64,000 nucleotides of DNA from Azospirillum melinis. Its GTDB lineage: Bacteria; Pseudomonadota; Alphaproteobacteria; Azospirillales; Azospirillaceae. The notes below the pieces were generated by a model that did no database searches, was not told where the DNA came from, and saw only the letters and a list, made by a program, of their open reading frames with translations. This document shows, one piece after another, positions 1-8,169 of this stretch. The stretch's first letter is position 1, and each line of letters begins with the position of its first letter. The stretch covers positions 248,001 through 312,000 of the forward strand of contig NZ_WHOS01000002.1 in assembly GCF_013340935.1 (NCBI RefSeq). The letters are read 5' to 3'. A program made the translations under genes and the position numbers.

Positions 1-225
1 GGCCTGACCGGCTACCTGCACAGCCCCGATTTCGAGTTGGCGGGCTTCAAAGGGGAAGCGCTGTCCTTCCGTGCCTGGGACGGGCAGATGCGCCAGCCCA
101 TCCTGATCGCCGGACCGCGGATGCTGGTCTCGGTGTCGCCGCAGGAAGGATTCCTGCACCCGGTCACACCTCTCGACACGCTCGGCGACGATGCGCCGGA
201 AAGCAAATGCCGTCTCAACCGATAG
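1..225 (+). CDS. C-terminal end of PQQ-associated ABC-type substrate-binding protein (partial)
   Basis: The frame is open from the first base and ends in TAG, leaving the last 74 residues of a protein whose start lies outside the window. The tail contains LAGFKGEALSFR, WDGQMRQPI and GFLHPVTPLDTLG. I recognise these from the substrate-binding-like protein found with PQQ-dependent alcohol oxidation systems (TIGR03863 type). The next gene is the beta-propeller protein that usually accompanies this family, 27 bases downstream and probably co-transcribed. The ATPase and permease of the same system lie about 6 kb away at 6157-7757. The family is periplasmic and its ligand is not established. The assignment rests on remembered family sequence and on context. 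Confidence 0.75.
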   Translation, partial: GLTGYLHSPDFELAGFKGEALSFRAWDGQMRQPILIAGPRMLVSVSPQEGFLHPVTPLDTLGDDAPESKCRLNR

Positions 226-252
226 GGCGGACCCAACAAGGCGGACCACACC

Positions 253-1227
253 ATGCGATTCCTGCTGTCCTGCACCCTGCTGCTTCTCGCCGGCCCGGTC
301 CTGATGGCCGAGCCCCTCCTAGCCGAAACCATTTTCGTGTCCAACGAGAAGGACAACCAGATCGCCGTGGTCGACGGCGACAGCCTCCAGATCAAAAACA
401 AGATCAAGGTCGGCCGGCGTCCGCGCGGCATCACGCTGAGCGCCGACGGGACGCAGCTTTACGTGTGCGTCGGCGACGACAACCGCATCGACGTGGTGGA
501 CATCGCCAGCGGCAAGATCGTCCACACATTGCCGTCCGGCCCCGATCCGGAACTGTTCGTGCTGTCGCCCGACGGGACGAAGCTTTACGTCGCCAACGAG
601 AACGACAACATGGTGACGGTGATCGACGTCGCCGAACGCAAGGCCATCGGCAACATCCAGGTCGGTGTCGAGCCGGAAGGGATGGGGATCAGCCCCGACG
701 GCAAGATTCTGGTCAACACCTCCGAAACCACCAACATGGCGCACTTCATCGACACGGAGAAGCACGCTGTCGTCGGCAATGTTCTGGTCGACAGCCGGCC
801 GCGCGTCGCCCGTTTCACCGACGACGGCAAGCAGGTCTGGGTGTCGAGCGAGATCGGCGGCACGGTCAGCGTGATCGACGCGGCGGCCCACAAGGTGATC
901 AAGAAGATCCGGTTCGAGGTCACCGGCGTCCGGCGCGAGGCCATCCAGGCCGTGGGCATCCAGATGACGAAGGACGGCAAGCGCGCCTTCGTGGCGCTGG
1001 GTCCGGCAAACCGTATCGCCGAGATCGACACCGGCAGCTTTGAAGTGAAGCGCTATTTTCTGGTCGGGCAGCGCGTCTGGAACCTCGCCTTCTCCCCCGA
1101 CGAGAAACGGCTCTACACCACCAACGGCATCAGCAACGATCTGTCGGTGATCGACTTGGAGCGCAACAAGGTGATCAAGAGCATTCCGGTCGGCGGCGCG
1201 CCCTGGGGCATCGTCGTAAAGCCGTGA
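253..1227 (+). CDS. PQQ-dependent catabolism-associated YVTN beta-propeller protein
   Basis: A 324-residue exported protein. Residues 1-24 form a signal peptide (MRFLLSC, hydrophobic core, ending near LLAET). The rest is a run of about seven 42-residue blade repeats, each with a motif such as VTVIDVAERKAIGNI, LSVIDLERNKVIKSI or ISPDGK, typical of YVTN/40-residue beta-propellers. It ends in GGAPWGIVVKP. This matches the TIGR03866-type protein that co-occurs with PQQ-dependent alcohol dehydrogenases; its biochemical role is unknown. It probably forms an operon with the preceding binding protein. The start is the first ATG after the upstream stop. It should act in the periplasm beside XoxF. Confidence 0.85.
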   Translation: MRFLLSCTLLLLAGPVLMAEPLLAETIFVSNEKDNQIAVVDGDSLQIKNKIKVGRRPRGITLSADGTQLYVCVGDDNRIDVVDIASGKIVHTLPSGPDPELFVLSPDGTKLYVANENDNMVTVIDVAERKAIGNIQVGVEPEGMGISPDGKILVNTSETTNMAHFIDTEKHAVVGNVLVDSRPRVARFTDDGKQVWVSSEIGGTVSVIDAAAHKVIKKIRFEVTGVRREAIQAVGIQMTKDGKRAFVALGPANRIAEIDTGSFEVKRYFLVGQRVWNLAFSPDEKRLYTTNGISNDLSVIDLERNKVIKSIPVGGAPWGIVVKP

Positions 1228-1374
1228 GCGGACGGAACCCCTTGCCGGCCCGTCCGGTTGATGGGGATGGCCGGGTGCGTCGGCAAACTGCCGACAATGG
1301 CCCGACGCGGCGTGCGGCAGGACCGGACGGTCCTGAACCGCCTCGCCAGGATTGTCCATCCCCGGAGACCCACG

Positions 1375-1758
1375 ATGAAACGCTTCACCACCCTGCCCTT
1401 GACAGGCCTTGCATTGGCCGCCGGCCTTGCGATTACCGCACTGCCGGCTTCGGCGCAATCCAGTGGCAACCCCACCGGCAATCCGACCAACGGCTCCACC
1501 AGTACCAGCACGCAGAACGCCCCGGCCGGTACCACCGGACAATTGCCGCCCGACTCCCTGCCCGGCAAGCGCCAGGGCGCCATCGGCGGCGCTCCGGTTC
1601 CGCAGGGCAGCTCCGGCAGTTCCACCGACAGCACCAACGCCCCGACCGGACAGCTTCCGGGCGGCTCCCTCCAACAGGAAAGGCAGGGCGTGATCGGCGG
1701 TTCTCCCGTCACCCAGGGCGGCTCGGGCCAATCGACCGGCAAGCAGGACAGCCAGTAA
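1375..1758 (+). CDS. Small exported low-complexity Ser/Gly/Thr/Gln-rich protein
   Basis: The product is 127 residues with a clear signal peptide (MKRFTTLPLTGLALAAG, cleavage near PASA-QS). The mature part is low-complexity (S, G, T, N, Q, P) and carries an imperfect internal duplication: one copy reads GQLPPDSLPGKRQGAIGG, the other GQLPGGSLQQERQGVIGG, followed by AP or SP. ATG at 1375 is chosen because GGAGA precedes it and the signal peptide starts there; an upstream in-frame ATG at 1258 lacks these. I do not recognise a named family. The position between PQQ-associated genes and fae suggests a periplasmic or envelope role in the C1 module, but this is only context. Confidence 0.65.
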   Translation: MKRFTTLPLTGLALAAGLAITALPASAQSSGNPTGNPTNGSTSTSTQNAPAGTTGQLPPDSLPGKRQGAIGGAPVPQGSSGSSTDSTNAPTGQLPGGSLQQERQGVIGGSPVTQGGSGQSTGKQDSQ

Positions 1759-2061
1759 CCGGGACCATTTCCGGCTTCCTGATAGACCCGCGACCGCCGC
1801 CCTCCCGAAGATGGGGTAGGACTGCCCGAAAGACCGCGCCATCCCGGTCCTTATACGGTCAACGGGACGGCGGCGGTTGCGATTTCAAGTTACTCCGGAC
1901 CTCTTTTGAGAGTTTGTTGGCAAAACAAACAAGATGCCATAATGCCTGCCGTGACCGACGCCGTGGCCGCAGCTATCCGGCCATCAATCATGCTGGATCG
2001 ACATGCCCGCATGACCGCGACGGTCCTCCAATGATTTCAAAATCCATGGGAGAAAGCGGCG
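1759..2061 (+). promoter_or_regulatory. fae upstream region with CCTCTTTTGA element and inverted repeat
   Basis: This is a 303-base gap with no convincing gene. At 1900-1909 it has CCTCTTTTGA, repeated exactly upstream of xoxF at 7831-7840. Beginning at 1912 there is an inverted repeat GTTTGTT-GGCAA-AACAAAC (1912-1930). The fae ribosome-binding site GGGAGAAAG is at 2048-2056. These fit a regulated promoter, but no transcription start can be placed. Confidence 0.45.
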
Positions 2062-2589
2062 ATGGGCATGTGGCAGGGGTCATCCCCGAAAATCAATCGC
2101 GTGCTGGTGGGCGAATCCTTGGTCGGCGACGGCAACGAGGTCGCCCATATCGACCTGATCATGGGACCGCGCGGCAGTGCGGCGGAAACCGCCTTCTGCA
2201 ACGCGCTGACCAACAACAAGGACGGCTTCACCAGCCTTCTGGCGGTCATCGCCCCCAACCTGCAATGCAAGCCCTCCACCATCCTGTTCAACAAGGTGAC
2301 GATCAAAGGGGCGGAACAGGCGGTGCAGATGTTCGGGCCGGCCCAGCATGGCGTCGCCAAGGCGGTCGCCGACTGCGTCGCCGCCGGCACCATCCCGCAG
2401 GATGAGATCGACAACATCTTCATCTGCGTCGGCGTCTTTATCCATTGGGAAGCCAAGGACAATGCCAAGATCCAGGACTACAACTACCGCGCCACCAAGG
2501 AAGCCATCGAACGCGCGGTGTCCGGCTATCCAGGCCTCAAGGAACTGCTGAACCAGAAGGATTCGGCCAAGCATCCCTTCGCCGCCTGA
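2062..2589 (+). CDS. fae: Formaldehyde-activating enzyme
   Basis: Fae condenses formaldehyde with tetrahydromethanopterin (H4MPT) to methylene-H4MPT in the cytoplasm, the entry step of formaldehyde oxidation after methanol dehydrogenase. The 175-residue length fits the family. Diagnostic stretches are [65 protein letters not shown] and VGVFIHWEA, and the terminus is KHPFAA. H29 in VAHIDL corresponds to the catalytic His (His17) described for the Methylobacterium enzyme. The start at 2062 is set by an upstream GGGAGAAAG. It sits between PQQ genes and H4MPT-associated ligases, which supports a methanol-oxidation role. Fae paralogues with regulatory roles exist, but the complete core motifs favour the enzyme. 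Confidence 0.95.
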   Translation: MGMWQGSSPKINRVLVGESLVGDGNEVAHIDLIMGPRGSAAETAFCNALTNNKDGFTSLLAVIAPNLQCKPSTILFNKVTIKGAEQAVQMFGPAQHGVAKAVADCVAAGTIPQDEIDNIFICVGVFIHWEAKDNAKIQDYNYRATKEAIERAVSGYPGLKELLNQKDSAKHPFAA

Positions 2590-3007
2590 CGCCGGGTCCG
2601 GTGGCGTCCTGCCGAATGGCGGTGTCCGGATCACCGTCATGGAGTACGCCACCGGCCGCATCCGGGCCAGCGCGATAGGACCAGATACCGTCCATGCGCC
2701 AAACATCTCTTTACCCGCGAATCGAAGAAAACGACACCGCCGGCCATCGCCGAAAACTTCATTTATATTTTTAACAAAAAATATTTATTTTGAATTCTCC
2801 GGCAAATCAGCGGGTACCGCATAGATTTTTTCTAATTCTAACAAGAAAATTCCCCGGATTTCTTGCTGCAGCGCAATAAATCTGGCCTAAATTATCTCAG
2901 AACTATCCATTGGGATGATGGTCGACTTGCGGACTCACGGGTACAGTTTCCTAGTGGGCTCCCGCGGCAATGTTGCCTGATCGCCCATTCCAGCGGAGGA
3001 TGCGGAC
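2590..3007. other. Intergenic stretch with AT-rich tract upstream of pqqA
   Basis: The gap of 418 bases holds no gene I can support. Bases 2757-2800 are a sharp AT-rich island (TTTATATTTTTAACAAAAAA and following) in otherwise GC-rich DNA, and 2820-2900 is also AT-rich. Such tracts can act as promoter UP-elements or curved DNA; here they would lie 100-250 bases upstream of pqqA. A start site cannot be named from sequence alone. Confidence 0.5.
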
Positions 3008-3088
3008 ATGAAGACCTGGCGCAAGCCGACAATTGTCGAGATTTCGGTCGGTACCGAAATCAACGCCTACGCCTGCGCCGGTTTGTAA
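3008..3088 (+). CDS. pqqA: PQQ precursor peptide PqqA
   Basis: A 26-codon gene below the usual ORF size cut-off. The peptide begins MKTWRKPTIVEISVG and continues TEINAYACAGL. It has the hallmark Glu-x-x-x-Tyr pair (E17 and Y21) that PqqE cross-links and PqqF/G and PqqB-D convert to pyrroloquinoline quinone, the XoxF cofactor. CGGAGGA lies 8-14 bases ahead of the ATG. No pqqB-E gene follows: the next gene is on the opposite strand, so this is a stand-alone copy, and the rest of the pathway must be elsewhere or served by another pqqA. The MKTWRKP start and ExxxY spacing make the identification firm. Confidence 0.93.
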   Translation: MKTWRKPTIVEISVGTEINAYACAGL

Positions 3089-3134
3089 CCGGCAAAGGCG
3101 ATCCATTCCTTGAACATCCTTGCACGTCTTCAAC

Positions 3135-3971
3135 TCAGGCCGGCAGCGGCTCGAAATGGACGAAGAACTGCCCCGCATCGTCCGGCGCGCCCACATCGTA
3201 GTGCAGCGCGCAGAGCCGCAGCCGGCCGGCATTGCCCAACTCCGGACCCGACAGCATGGTGTGGAAACTCTCTCCTCCGAGCATGCGATGCGCGGTGGTG
3301 AGGTAAAGCCGTGAAAGGACCCGATCGCGCAGCATGGTGTCGAGCATCCGCGGCCCCGTCAGCAGATAGATGCTGCGCAGCCCCCGGCTGCCGAGTTCGC
3401 GGACCAGTGCCCCGCCTTCCACCGACGCGCCGGCACCGGCGACCAGCACCTCATAGCCGGCGCGCCGCCAGTGCGCAATCCGCTTGGGCGGAGCCTCAGC
3501 ACCGGTGGCGACGATCACGCGCTGACCATGCCTTGCAGGCGAGATGGGCATCGGAAATTCCAGGCCTGCGCTGGCGATGACCACGGCAGGCTGGGGTGAA
3601 AGGCCGTTGTCCACCCGCCACTGCGCCAGATCCCGCGTGGCCGCCTGTGTGCCGATTTGCAGCACGTCATCCAACCGGCCCGCTGCAAGATCACGCAGGT
3701 AACCGCCATGGGTGACCAAGCAGTCCGCCTGCGCCTGAAGTTCAAGGAACAGCCGGAAGTCGTTGCCGCTGACCAGCCCGGCCGGCAGACGGCTTTCCCC
3801 GGTGGCGGGGTCGCGCAAGGCGATGCGCCCGTCCAGGCTGGCGACGAAGCTGGCATAGACGAACGGCGCGCCGGCACTCCCCTGCTCATGAAGGCGGTGG
3901 GCGAGATAGGCGCCGGACAGTGCGATGTCCTCAGGCGCCCCGGGATAGAGGCGCAGCAGGCGGGCAGTCAT
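3135..3971 (-). CDS. RibD C-terminal-domain reductase, H4MPT-cluster type
   Basis: This 278-residue cytoplasmic protein resembles the reductase (C-terminal) domain of RibD, which shares the dihydrofolate-reductase fold. Visible signatures are YASFVASLDGRIAL near residue 40, VSGNDFRLFLELQAQAD, VTHGGYLRD, EGGALVRELGSRGLRSIYLL and LYLTTAHRMLGGESF. The deaminase half of RibD is absent. The start overlaps the stop of the preceding ligase gene (ATGA), and it is third in an operon of H4MPT-type genes, so a pteridine reductase role in making or maintaining H4MPT is likely. Its exact substrate is inferred; a general riboflavin-type reductase is the alternative. Confidence 0.7.
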   Translation of the reverse strand: MTARLLRLYPGAPEDIALSGAYLAHRLHEQGSAGAPFVYASFVASLDGRIALRDPATGESRLPAGLVSGNDFRLFLELQAQADCLVTHGGYLRDLAAGRLDDVLQIGTQAATRDLAQWRVDNGLSPQPAVVIASAGLEFPMPISPARHGQRVIVATGAEAPPKRIAHWRRAGYEVLVAGAGASVEGGALVRELGSRGLRSIYLLTGPRMLDTMLRDRVLSRLYLTTAHRMLGGESFHTMLSGPELGNAGRLRLCALHYDVGAPDDAGQFFVHFEPLPA

Positions 3972-4888
3972 CGCGGTCCCCTCGATGCAACGGCATCGAT
4001 CCGGCCCAGGAAATCGGCGGCCAGCGCATCGGCAATGTCGGTCTTGCTGACCGATTGCAGGCCCTGCCATGCCGGCATCGAATTGACCTCCAGCACCAGC
4101 CAGCGGTCGCCGTCGCCATTGCCGTCGCAAGAATCGGCAATCAGATCGACACCGGCATAATCCGCCCCCACGGCAGCGGCTGCGCGCACCGCCAGATCGG
4201 CGGCGGTGCCGTCCGGAGCCATGGGCTCGCAGCGGGCGCCCTGATGCACATTGGTGATCCAGCTGCGGCCATGGCGGATCATGGCGGCCACCGCATGCCC
4301 TCCCACGACGAAGACCCGGCAATCGCGCCACTCGCCCTCCCGGCGCGGCGGCACGAAGGATTGAAGGTAATAGACGCCGGCCACCGCGTCGGACTCCGGC
4401 ACGTCGTCTGGGGTGGGCAGGCGGCGCAGGCCGCGTCCCTGGGCGCCGAACAGCGGCTTCAGTACGCAGTCCGGCGTGTTTTCCACCACGGCACGTGCCA
4501 TATCGGCGGATTGAACGGCGACGGAGGGAGGCGTCGGCAGGCCGGACCGGGCCAGCAGGAAACTGGTGGTGCTCTTGTCCACACAGCGTTCGATGGCCCG
4601 GGCGGTGTTGTAGACGGGGACGCCCAGCCGGTCGAGCGCATGAAGCACTCCCAAGCGCAGCGTCACCTGTTCGAAGCTGCCCTGACCGATCACCCTCACG
4701 AAAGCACCGGACGGCAGGCTGTCGCCAAAGCCCGGCAGCAGTAGATCGGTCAGCGTCCGTCCGACCGCGAAGCCGCAGGCGCTCAACGAAACGCGCCGGC
4801 ACTCGACACCGCGGCGCGCGAATGCCCGCTCCAGGCGTGCCGCGTGCCAATCGGCTCCGTCGGTGAACAAGGCGACTGCGCCGCTCAT
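3968..4888 (-). CDS. RimK-like ATP-grasp ligase (C1-cluster Orf9 type)
   Basis: A 306-residue ATP-grasp ligase of the RimK/MptN group, which adds amino acids such as glutamate to a carboxylate using ATP. Recognisable parts are the pre-ATP-grasp domain (residues 1-110), VYNTARAIERCVDKSTTSFL, CVLKPLFGAQGRGLRRL (glycine-rich ATP loop), YYLQSFVPP, RVFVVGG and the metal-binding end WLVLEVNSMPAW. In methylotrophs the Orf9 homologue lies in archaeal-like C1 clusters and is linked to H4MPT or methylofuran maturation. It overlaps the upstream ATP-grasp gene and the downstream reductase by 4 bases each, suggesting translational coupling. The acceptor molecule is not visible from sequence. Confidence 0.75.
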   Translation of the reverse strand: MSGAVALFTDGADWHAARLERAFARRGVECRRVSLSACGFAVGRTLTDLLLPGFGDSLPSGAFVRVIGQGSFEQVTLRLGVLHALDRLGVPVYNTARAIERCVDKSTTSFLLARSGLPTPPSVAVQSADMARAVVENTPDCVLKPLFGAQGRGLRRLPTPDDVPESDAVAGVYYLQSFVPPRREGEWRDCRVFVVGGHAVAAMIRHGRSWITNVHQGARCEPMAPDGTAADLAVRAAAAVGADYAGVDLIADSCDGNGDGDRWLVLEVNSMPAWQGLQSVSKTDIADALAADFLGRIDAVASRGPR

Positions 4889-6000
4889 GCTGCCTCCACC
4901 GTGGTGGAGAGCCGGCACAGCGTCCGGGCATACCGGCCGGCAAGGCGCCGGGCCTCCAGCAGGTCGTCTGCATCGGCGAGCACGGTGCAAAGCGGCGCTC
5001 CGGTCGGGACATGCGCAGGCGTTTGCGGCCGGTCGGCTGTCCAGCCCGGCCAGCGCAGTCCCTCCGGCAAATGGACCGGAGCCGTGGCGTAGACGATCAT
5101 GGCGGCGCGGCAGCCGGCAAGCGGTGGCGGTGCGGCCGGCAGTTGCCCGGCGCAGGCCGCCAGATGCAGGCCGAACAGGCTGGGCATCGGCGGACGGTCG
5201 AACAGGTCGAGCGTCGCTCCCGGCCGCGGGTTGATCTCCAGCAGGCACCATCCGGCGGACCCAACCAGGAAATCGGCGCTGTTCAGCCCGACCAGCCCCA
5301 CCGCTTCGGTGATCGTCGCCGCCGCATCGATCATCGCCGCGCCCATCTTTCCGCAAGCCGGCAACGGGCCGACCGCCCCGCCGTAACGGTAGGGCTGCCT
5401 GGGTGTCGGCGCCACCCATTGCCGGCTGAAGCCCACCGGCCGGATGCGACGGCCGTCGGCCAGAAACAGCAGGGACACCGGACGCCCATCCATGCGGCGC
5501 TGGGCATAATGGCCGACCGGCAGTTGTTTGGAGGCTCGCCGGATGTGGCCGCCACCGCTGGCACCTGCGCGCTTCACCAGCCAGCCGTCGCGGTCCGGCA
5601 GCGATAGCGAGACCTCCGGATGCGGAATGCCGAGACGAGCGAGCAGGGTTGCGAAAGCGAGAGGATCCTTCACCTGCGCCACCGCTTCCGCGCGGTTGCC
5701 GATCACGGGCCGGACGCGGGCAAGCGCCGCCAGAAGATCGGGTTGCTCCTCGAACCCGGCGCCATAGACCAGCGGCAGCCCGCGCAAATCGGGCAAGGCC
5801 AGCGCCCGCTGCAATGCGCCGGCGGAAATGCGCAGCCGGTGCGACGGCAGGCTCAGGCAGGGGCCGGCCATGGCAGCCGTATCCGCATCGGCGAACAGAT
5901 CGATGGCGGCAACGCTGCGCCCGCCGCGGCAGGCGCTGGCCGCCAGCGCCCGTGCCGACAGCGCAACCACGACGAATTCCGGAACTGCCGTCGGGGTCAA
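4885..6000 (-). CDS. ATP-grasp carboligase (C1-cluster Orf17 type, COG2232-like)
   Basis: About 371 residues, a second ATP-grasp protein heading the minus-strand operon. N-terminal features are VVVALSARALAASACRGG and AAIDLFADADTA; the ATP-grasp core includes VIGNRAEAVAQVKDPLAF, WLVKRAGASGGGHIR, RMDGRPVSLLFLADG, GLVGLNSADFL and CLLEINPRPGATLDL. This matches the Orf17 family of H4MPT-dependent C1 clusters, predicted to act in H4MPT synthesis; its reaction is unproven. I chose TTG at 6000 because GAGGGGGTGG precedes it; an in-frame TTG at 6051 would add 17 residues. It is divergent from the ABC transporter gene, with a 156-base control region between. Confidence 0.75.
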   Translation of the reverse strand: MTPTAVPEFVVVALSARALAASACRGGRSVAAIDLFADADTAAMAGPCLSLPSHRLRISAGALQRALALPDLRGLPLVYGAGFEEQPDLLAALARVRPVIGNRAEAVAQVKDPLAFATLLARLGIPHPEVSLSLPDRDGWLVKRAGASGGGHIRRASKQLPVGHYAQRRMDGRPVSLLFLADGRRIRPVGFSRQWVAPTPRQPYRYGGAVGPLPACGKMGAAMIDAAATITEAVGLVGLNSADFLVGSAGWCLLEINPRPGATLDLFDRPPMPSLFGLHLAACAGQLPAAPPPLAGCRAAMIVYATAPVHLPEGLRWPGWTADRPQTPAHVPTGAPLCTVLADADDLLEARRLAGRYARTLCRLSTTVEAA

Positions 6001-6156
6001 GCTCCACCCCCTCGGAAAAGCATCTTGAACAATCGCTTGCAATGCCAACAATCAGGCGCGAACGCTCTCTTTGCAATGACCCTTCCGAAGCATGGCGACC
6101 GCCGCCCGCCGGATTTGACTCCGGCATCGAACAGGGTGTGTCCTGGGGAAGACAGG

Positions 6157-6945
6157 ATGTACGAAGCCGCGATCCCTGCAGAGCCTCCGCCGATTCCTGC
6201 GATCCATGGCCCTCCCGCCCTGGCGGTGGAGGAGTTGAGCCACAATTTCGGCAAGCGCGTGGCGCTGGATCGCGTGTCCTTCGCCGTGGCGCCCGGCGGC
6301 TTCACCATGCTGCTGGGCCTGAATGGGGCGGGAAAGACCACGCTGTTCTCGCTGATCACCCGGCTCTATTCCAACCGGACCGGCGCCATCCGCATCTTCG
6401 GCTTCGACCTGCGGCGCCAGCCGACCCGCGCATTGGAGCGGATCGGCGTGGTGTTCCAGCAGCCGACTCTCGACCTCGATCTCACCGTCCGGCAGAACCT
6501 GCGCTATCACGGCGGCCTGCATGGAATGTCGCCCTCCGACTGCGAAGCCCGCGCACGGGAGGAACTGGCGCGCATCGGCCTTGCCGACCGCGGCGACGAC
6601 AAGGTCCGCGCCCTGTCCGGCGGTCAGCGAAGGCGGGTGGAGATCGCCCGTGCGCTGCTGCACCGGCCGAGCTTGCTGCTGCTGGACGAGCCGACGGTCG
6701 GTCTGGATGCGGACTCGCGCCGCCACATTCTGACCCATGTCCGCGCGCTGTGCCGGGAGCAGGGGCTGGCGGTCCTGTGGGCCACCCATTTGATGGACGA
6801 GGCGACCGACGAGGATTCCGTCGTCGTGCTGCACCAGGGTCGGTTGCGCGCCTCCGGCACGGTGCGGACGGTCTGCGCCGAGACCGCCACCGCTGTCCTA
6901 CCCGCCGCTTTCGCCGCCTTGACCACAGGGGAGCGCCGGCCATGA
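6157..6945 (+). CDS. ABC transporter ATP-binding protein, PQQ-alcohol dehydrogenase system
   Basis: The 262-residue ATPase has Walker A LGLNGAGKTT (residues 51-60), Q-loop VVFQQPTLD, signature LSGGQRRRVEIARAL, Walker B LLLLDEPTVGLD and the switch His in WATHLMDEA. It matches the TIGR03864-type ATPase associated with PQQ-dependent alcohol dehydrogenase systems, which pairs with an ABC-2 permease. The start ATG at 6157 follows GGGGAAGACAGG. Its stop overlaps the permease start by 4 bases, so the two form one transporter. The binding protein and beta-propeller of the same system are split off at 1-1227. The substrate and direction of transport are unknown. Confidence 0.88.
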   Translation: MYEAAIPAEPPPIPAIHGPPALAVEELSHNFGKRVALDRVSFAVAPGGFTMLLGLNGAGKTTLFSLITRLYSNRTGAIRIFGFDLRRQPTRALERIGVVFQQPTLDLDLTVRQNLRYHGGLHGMSPSDCEARAREELARIGLADRGDDKVRALSGGQRRRVEIARALLHRPSLLLLDEPTVGLDADSRRHILTHVRALCREQGLAVLWATHLMDEATDEDSVVVLHQGRLRASGTVRTVCAETATAVLPAAFAALTTGERRP

Positions 6946-7757
6946 GCGCCGCAACCTACTGGTACTGCCTGCGCAGCATCATCGTGCGCGAAGGCCTGCG
7001 TTTCCTGCACCAGCGCGAGCGCTTCTTCGCCGCCCTGGTCCGGCCGCTGGTCTGGCTGGCGATCTTCGCCGTCGGCTTCCGGGCCGTGCTGGGCGTGTCG
7101 ATCATCCCGCCTTACGAAACCTACATCCTCTACGACGAGTATGTGGTTCCGGGGCTGGTCGCGATGATCCAGCTGTTCAACGGCATGCAGAACTCGCTGT
7201 CGATGGTCTATGACCGCGAGATGGGCAGCATGCGGACGCTGCTGGTCAGTCCTTTGCCGCGCTGGTACCTGCTGGTCGCCAAGCTGCTGGCGGGTGTCAC
7301 GGTGTCGATCGCACAGGTTTACGTGTTTCTCGGCATCGCATGGCTGTGGGGGGTGGAGCCGCCGCCGCTGGGTTATCTCGCGGCCCTGCCGGCGCTGCTG
7401 CTCAGCGGGTTGATGCTGGGAGCGCTCGGCCTGCTGTTGTCGTCCTTCGTCCGGCAGCTGGAGAATTTCGCCGGGGTGATGAACTTCGTCATCTTTCCGA
7501 TGTTCTTCGCCTCCTCCGCCCTCTATCCGCTCTGGCGGATCAGGGAAGGCAGCCCGGCGCTCTATCAGATCGCCGCCTGGAACCCTTTCACCCAGGCGGT
7601 GGAACTGATCCGCTTCAGCCTGTATCTCCGAGTCGATGTCGCCGCGCTGCTGTGGGTGGCCGGCTGTCTCGCCCTGTTCCTGGGTGCGGCGGTCCTGGCT
7701 TACGATCCGGGGCGCGGTTTCTGGGCGCGGCGGGGTGGTCCGGCCGAACAGGCCTGA
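6942..7757 (+). CDS. ABC-2 type permease, PQQ-alcohol dehydrogenase system (PedC-like)
   Basis: A 271-residue integral membrane protein with about six hydrophobic segments (around residues 32-52, 68-85, 110-135, 145-170, 178-200 and 235-255). Motifs such as DREMGSMRTLLVSPLPRWYLL and NFVIFPMFFASSALYPLW are typical of ABC-2 permeases. It is translationally coupled to the preceding ATPase. The family is found with quinoprotein ethanol and methanol dehydrogenase clusters and is thought to be an exporter, perhaps of a compound needed for or produced by alcohol oxidation; that is inference. No separate binding protein follows; the next gene is xoxF after 412 bases. Confidence 0.85.
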   Translation: MSAATYWYCLRSIIVREGLRFLHQRERFFAALVRPLVWLAIFAVGFRAVLGVSIIPPYETYILYDEYVVPGLVAMIQLFNGMQNSLSMVYDREMGSMRTLLVSPLPRWYLLVAKLLAGVTVSIAQVYVFLGIAWLWGVEPPPLGYLAALPALLLSGLMLGALGLLLSSFVRQLENFAGVMNFVIFPMFFASSALYPLWRIREGSPALYQIAAWNPFTQAVELIRFSLYLRVDVAALLWVAGCLALFLGAAVLAYDPGRGFWARRGGPAEQA

Positions 7758-8169
7758 TATCGGGTGCGTCAGCGTCGGCGTTCGCGATCTTACGGATTAA
7801 CTCTTCAGTCCCTCCCTACCCGTTATTCCGCCTCTTTTGAAAACTTTCGAACGGTGGCGGAAAATAATCTTCACAGCCTATCTTTATTTGATCAAACTGA
7901 TTGTCAGTATCGCCAACAGAGTGCGGGGCAGTTTAGAACCCCGCCAACAGTCGTGTCCCGTCTTTTAGGACCGGCACGCCTGCGATGCCAAAACAGTTCG
8001 AAATCTGAGCGCCGGTAACCGAACCGCCCGACGTCTCTCAGTTCGACGTCACGCGTCCATCGTCGAGGGAGAACGCCCTCTCTGAAGACCGCCTTCACGG
8101 AAGCCGCCGCCTGCCGCCGCACGAGTTTCTGGGACCACGGACGACCGCCGAAAAAACGGGAGGAAACAC
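7758..8169 (+). promoter_or_regulatory. xoxF upstream control region
   Basis: This 412-base gap contains no gene I can support. CCTCTTTTGA at 7831-7840 (continuing AAACTTTC) exactly matches ten bases upstream of fae at 1900-1909. Farther on are an AT-rich segment (7860-7910) with the palindrome TTGATCAA and, at 8155-8165, the xoxF ribosome-binding site (GGGAGGAAAC). The long leader and shared element suggest coordinated control of fae and xoxF, perhaps by a methanol or lanthanide response system that is not encoded in the window. Confidence 0.5.
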
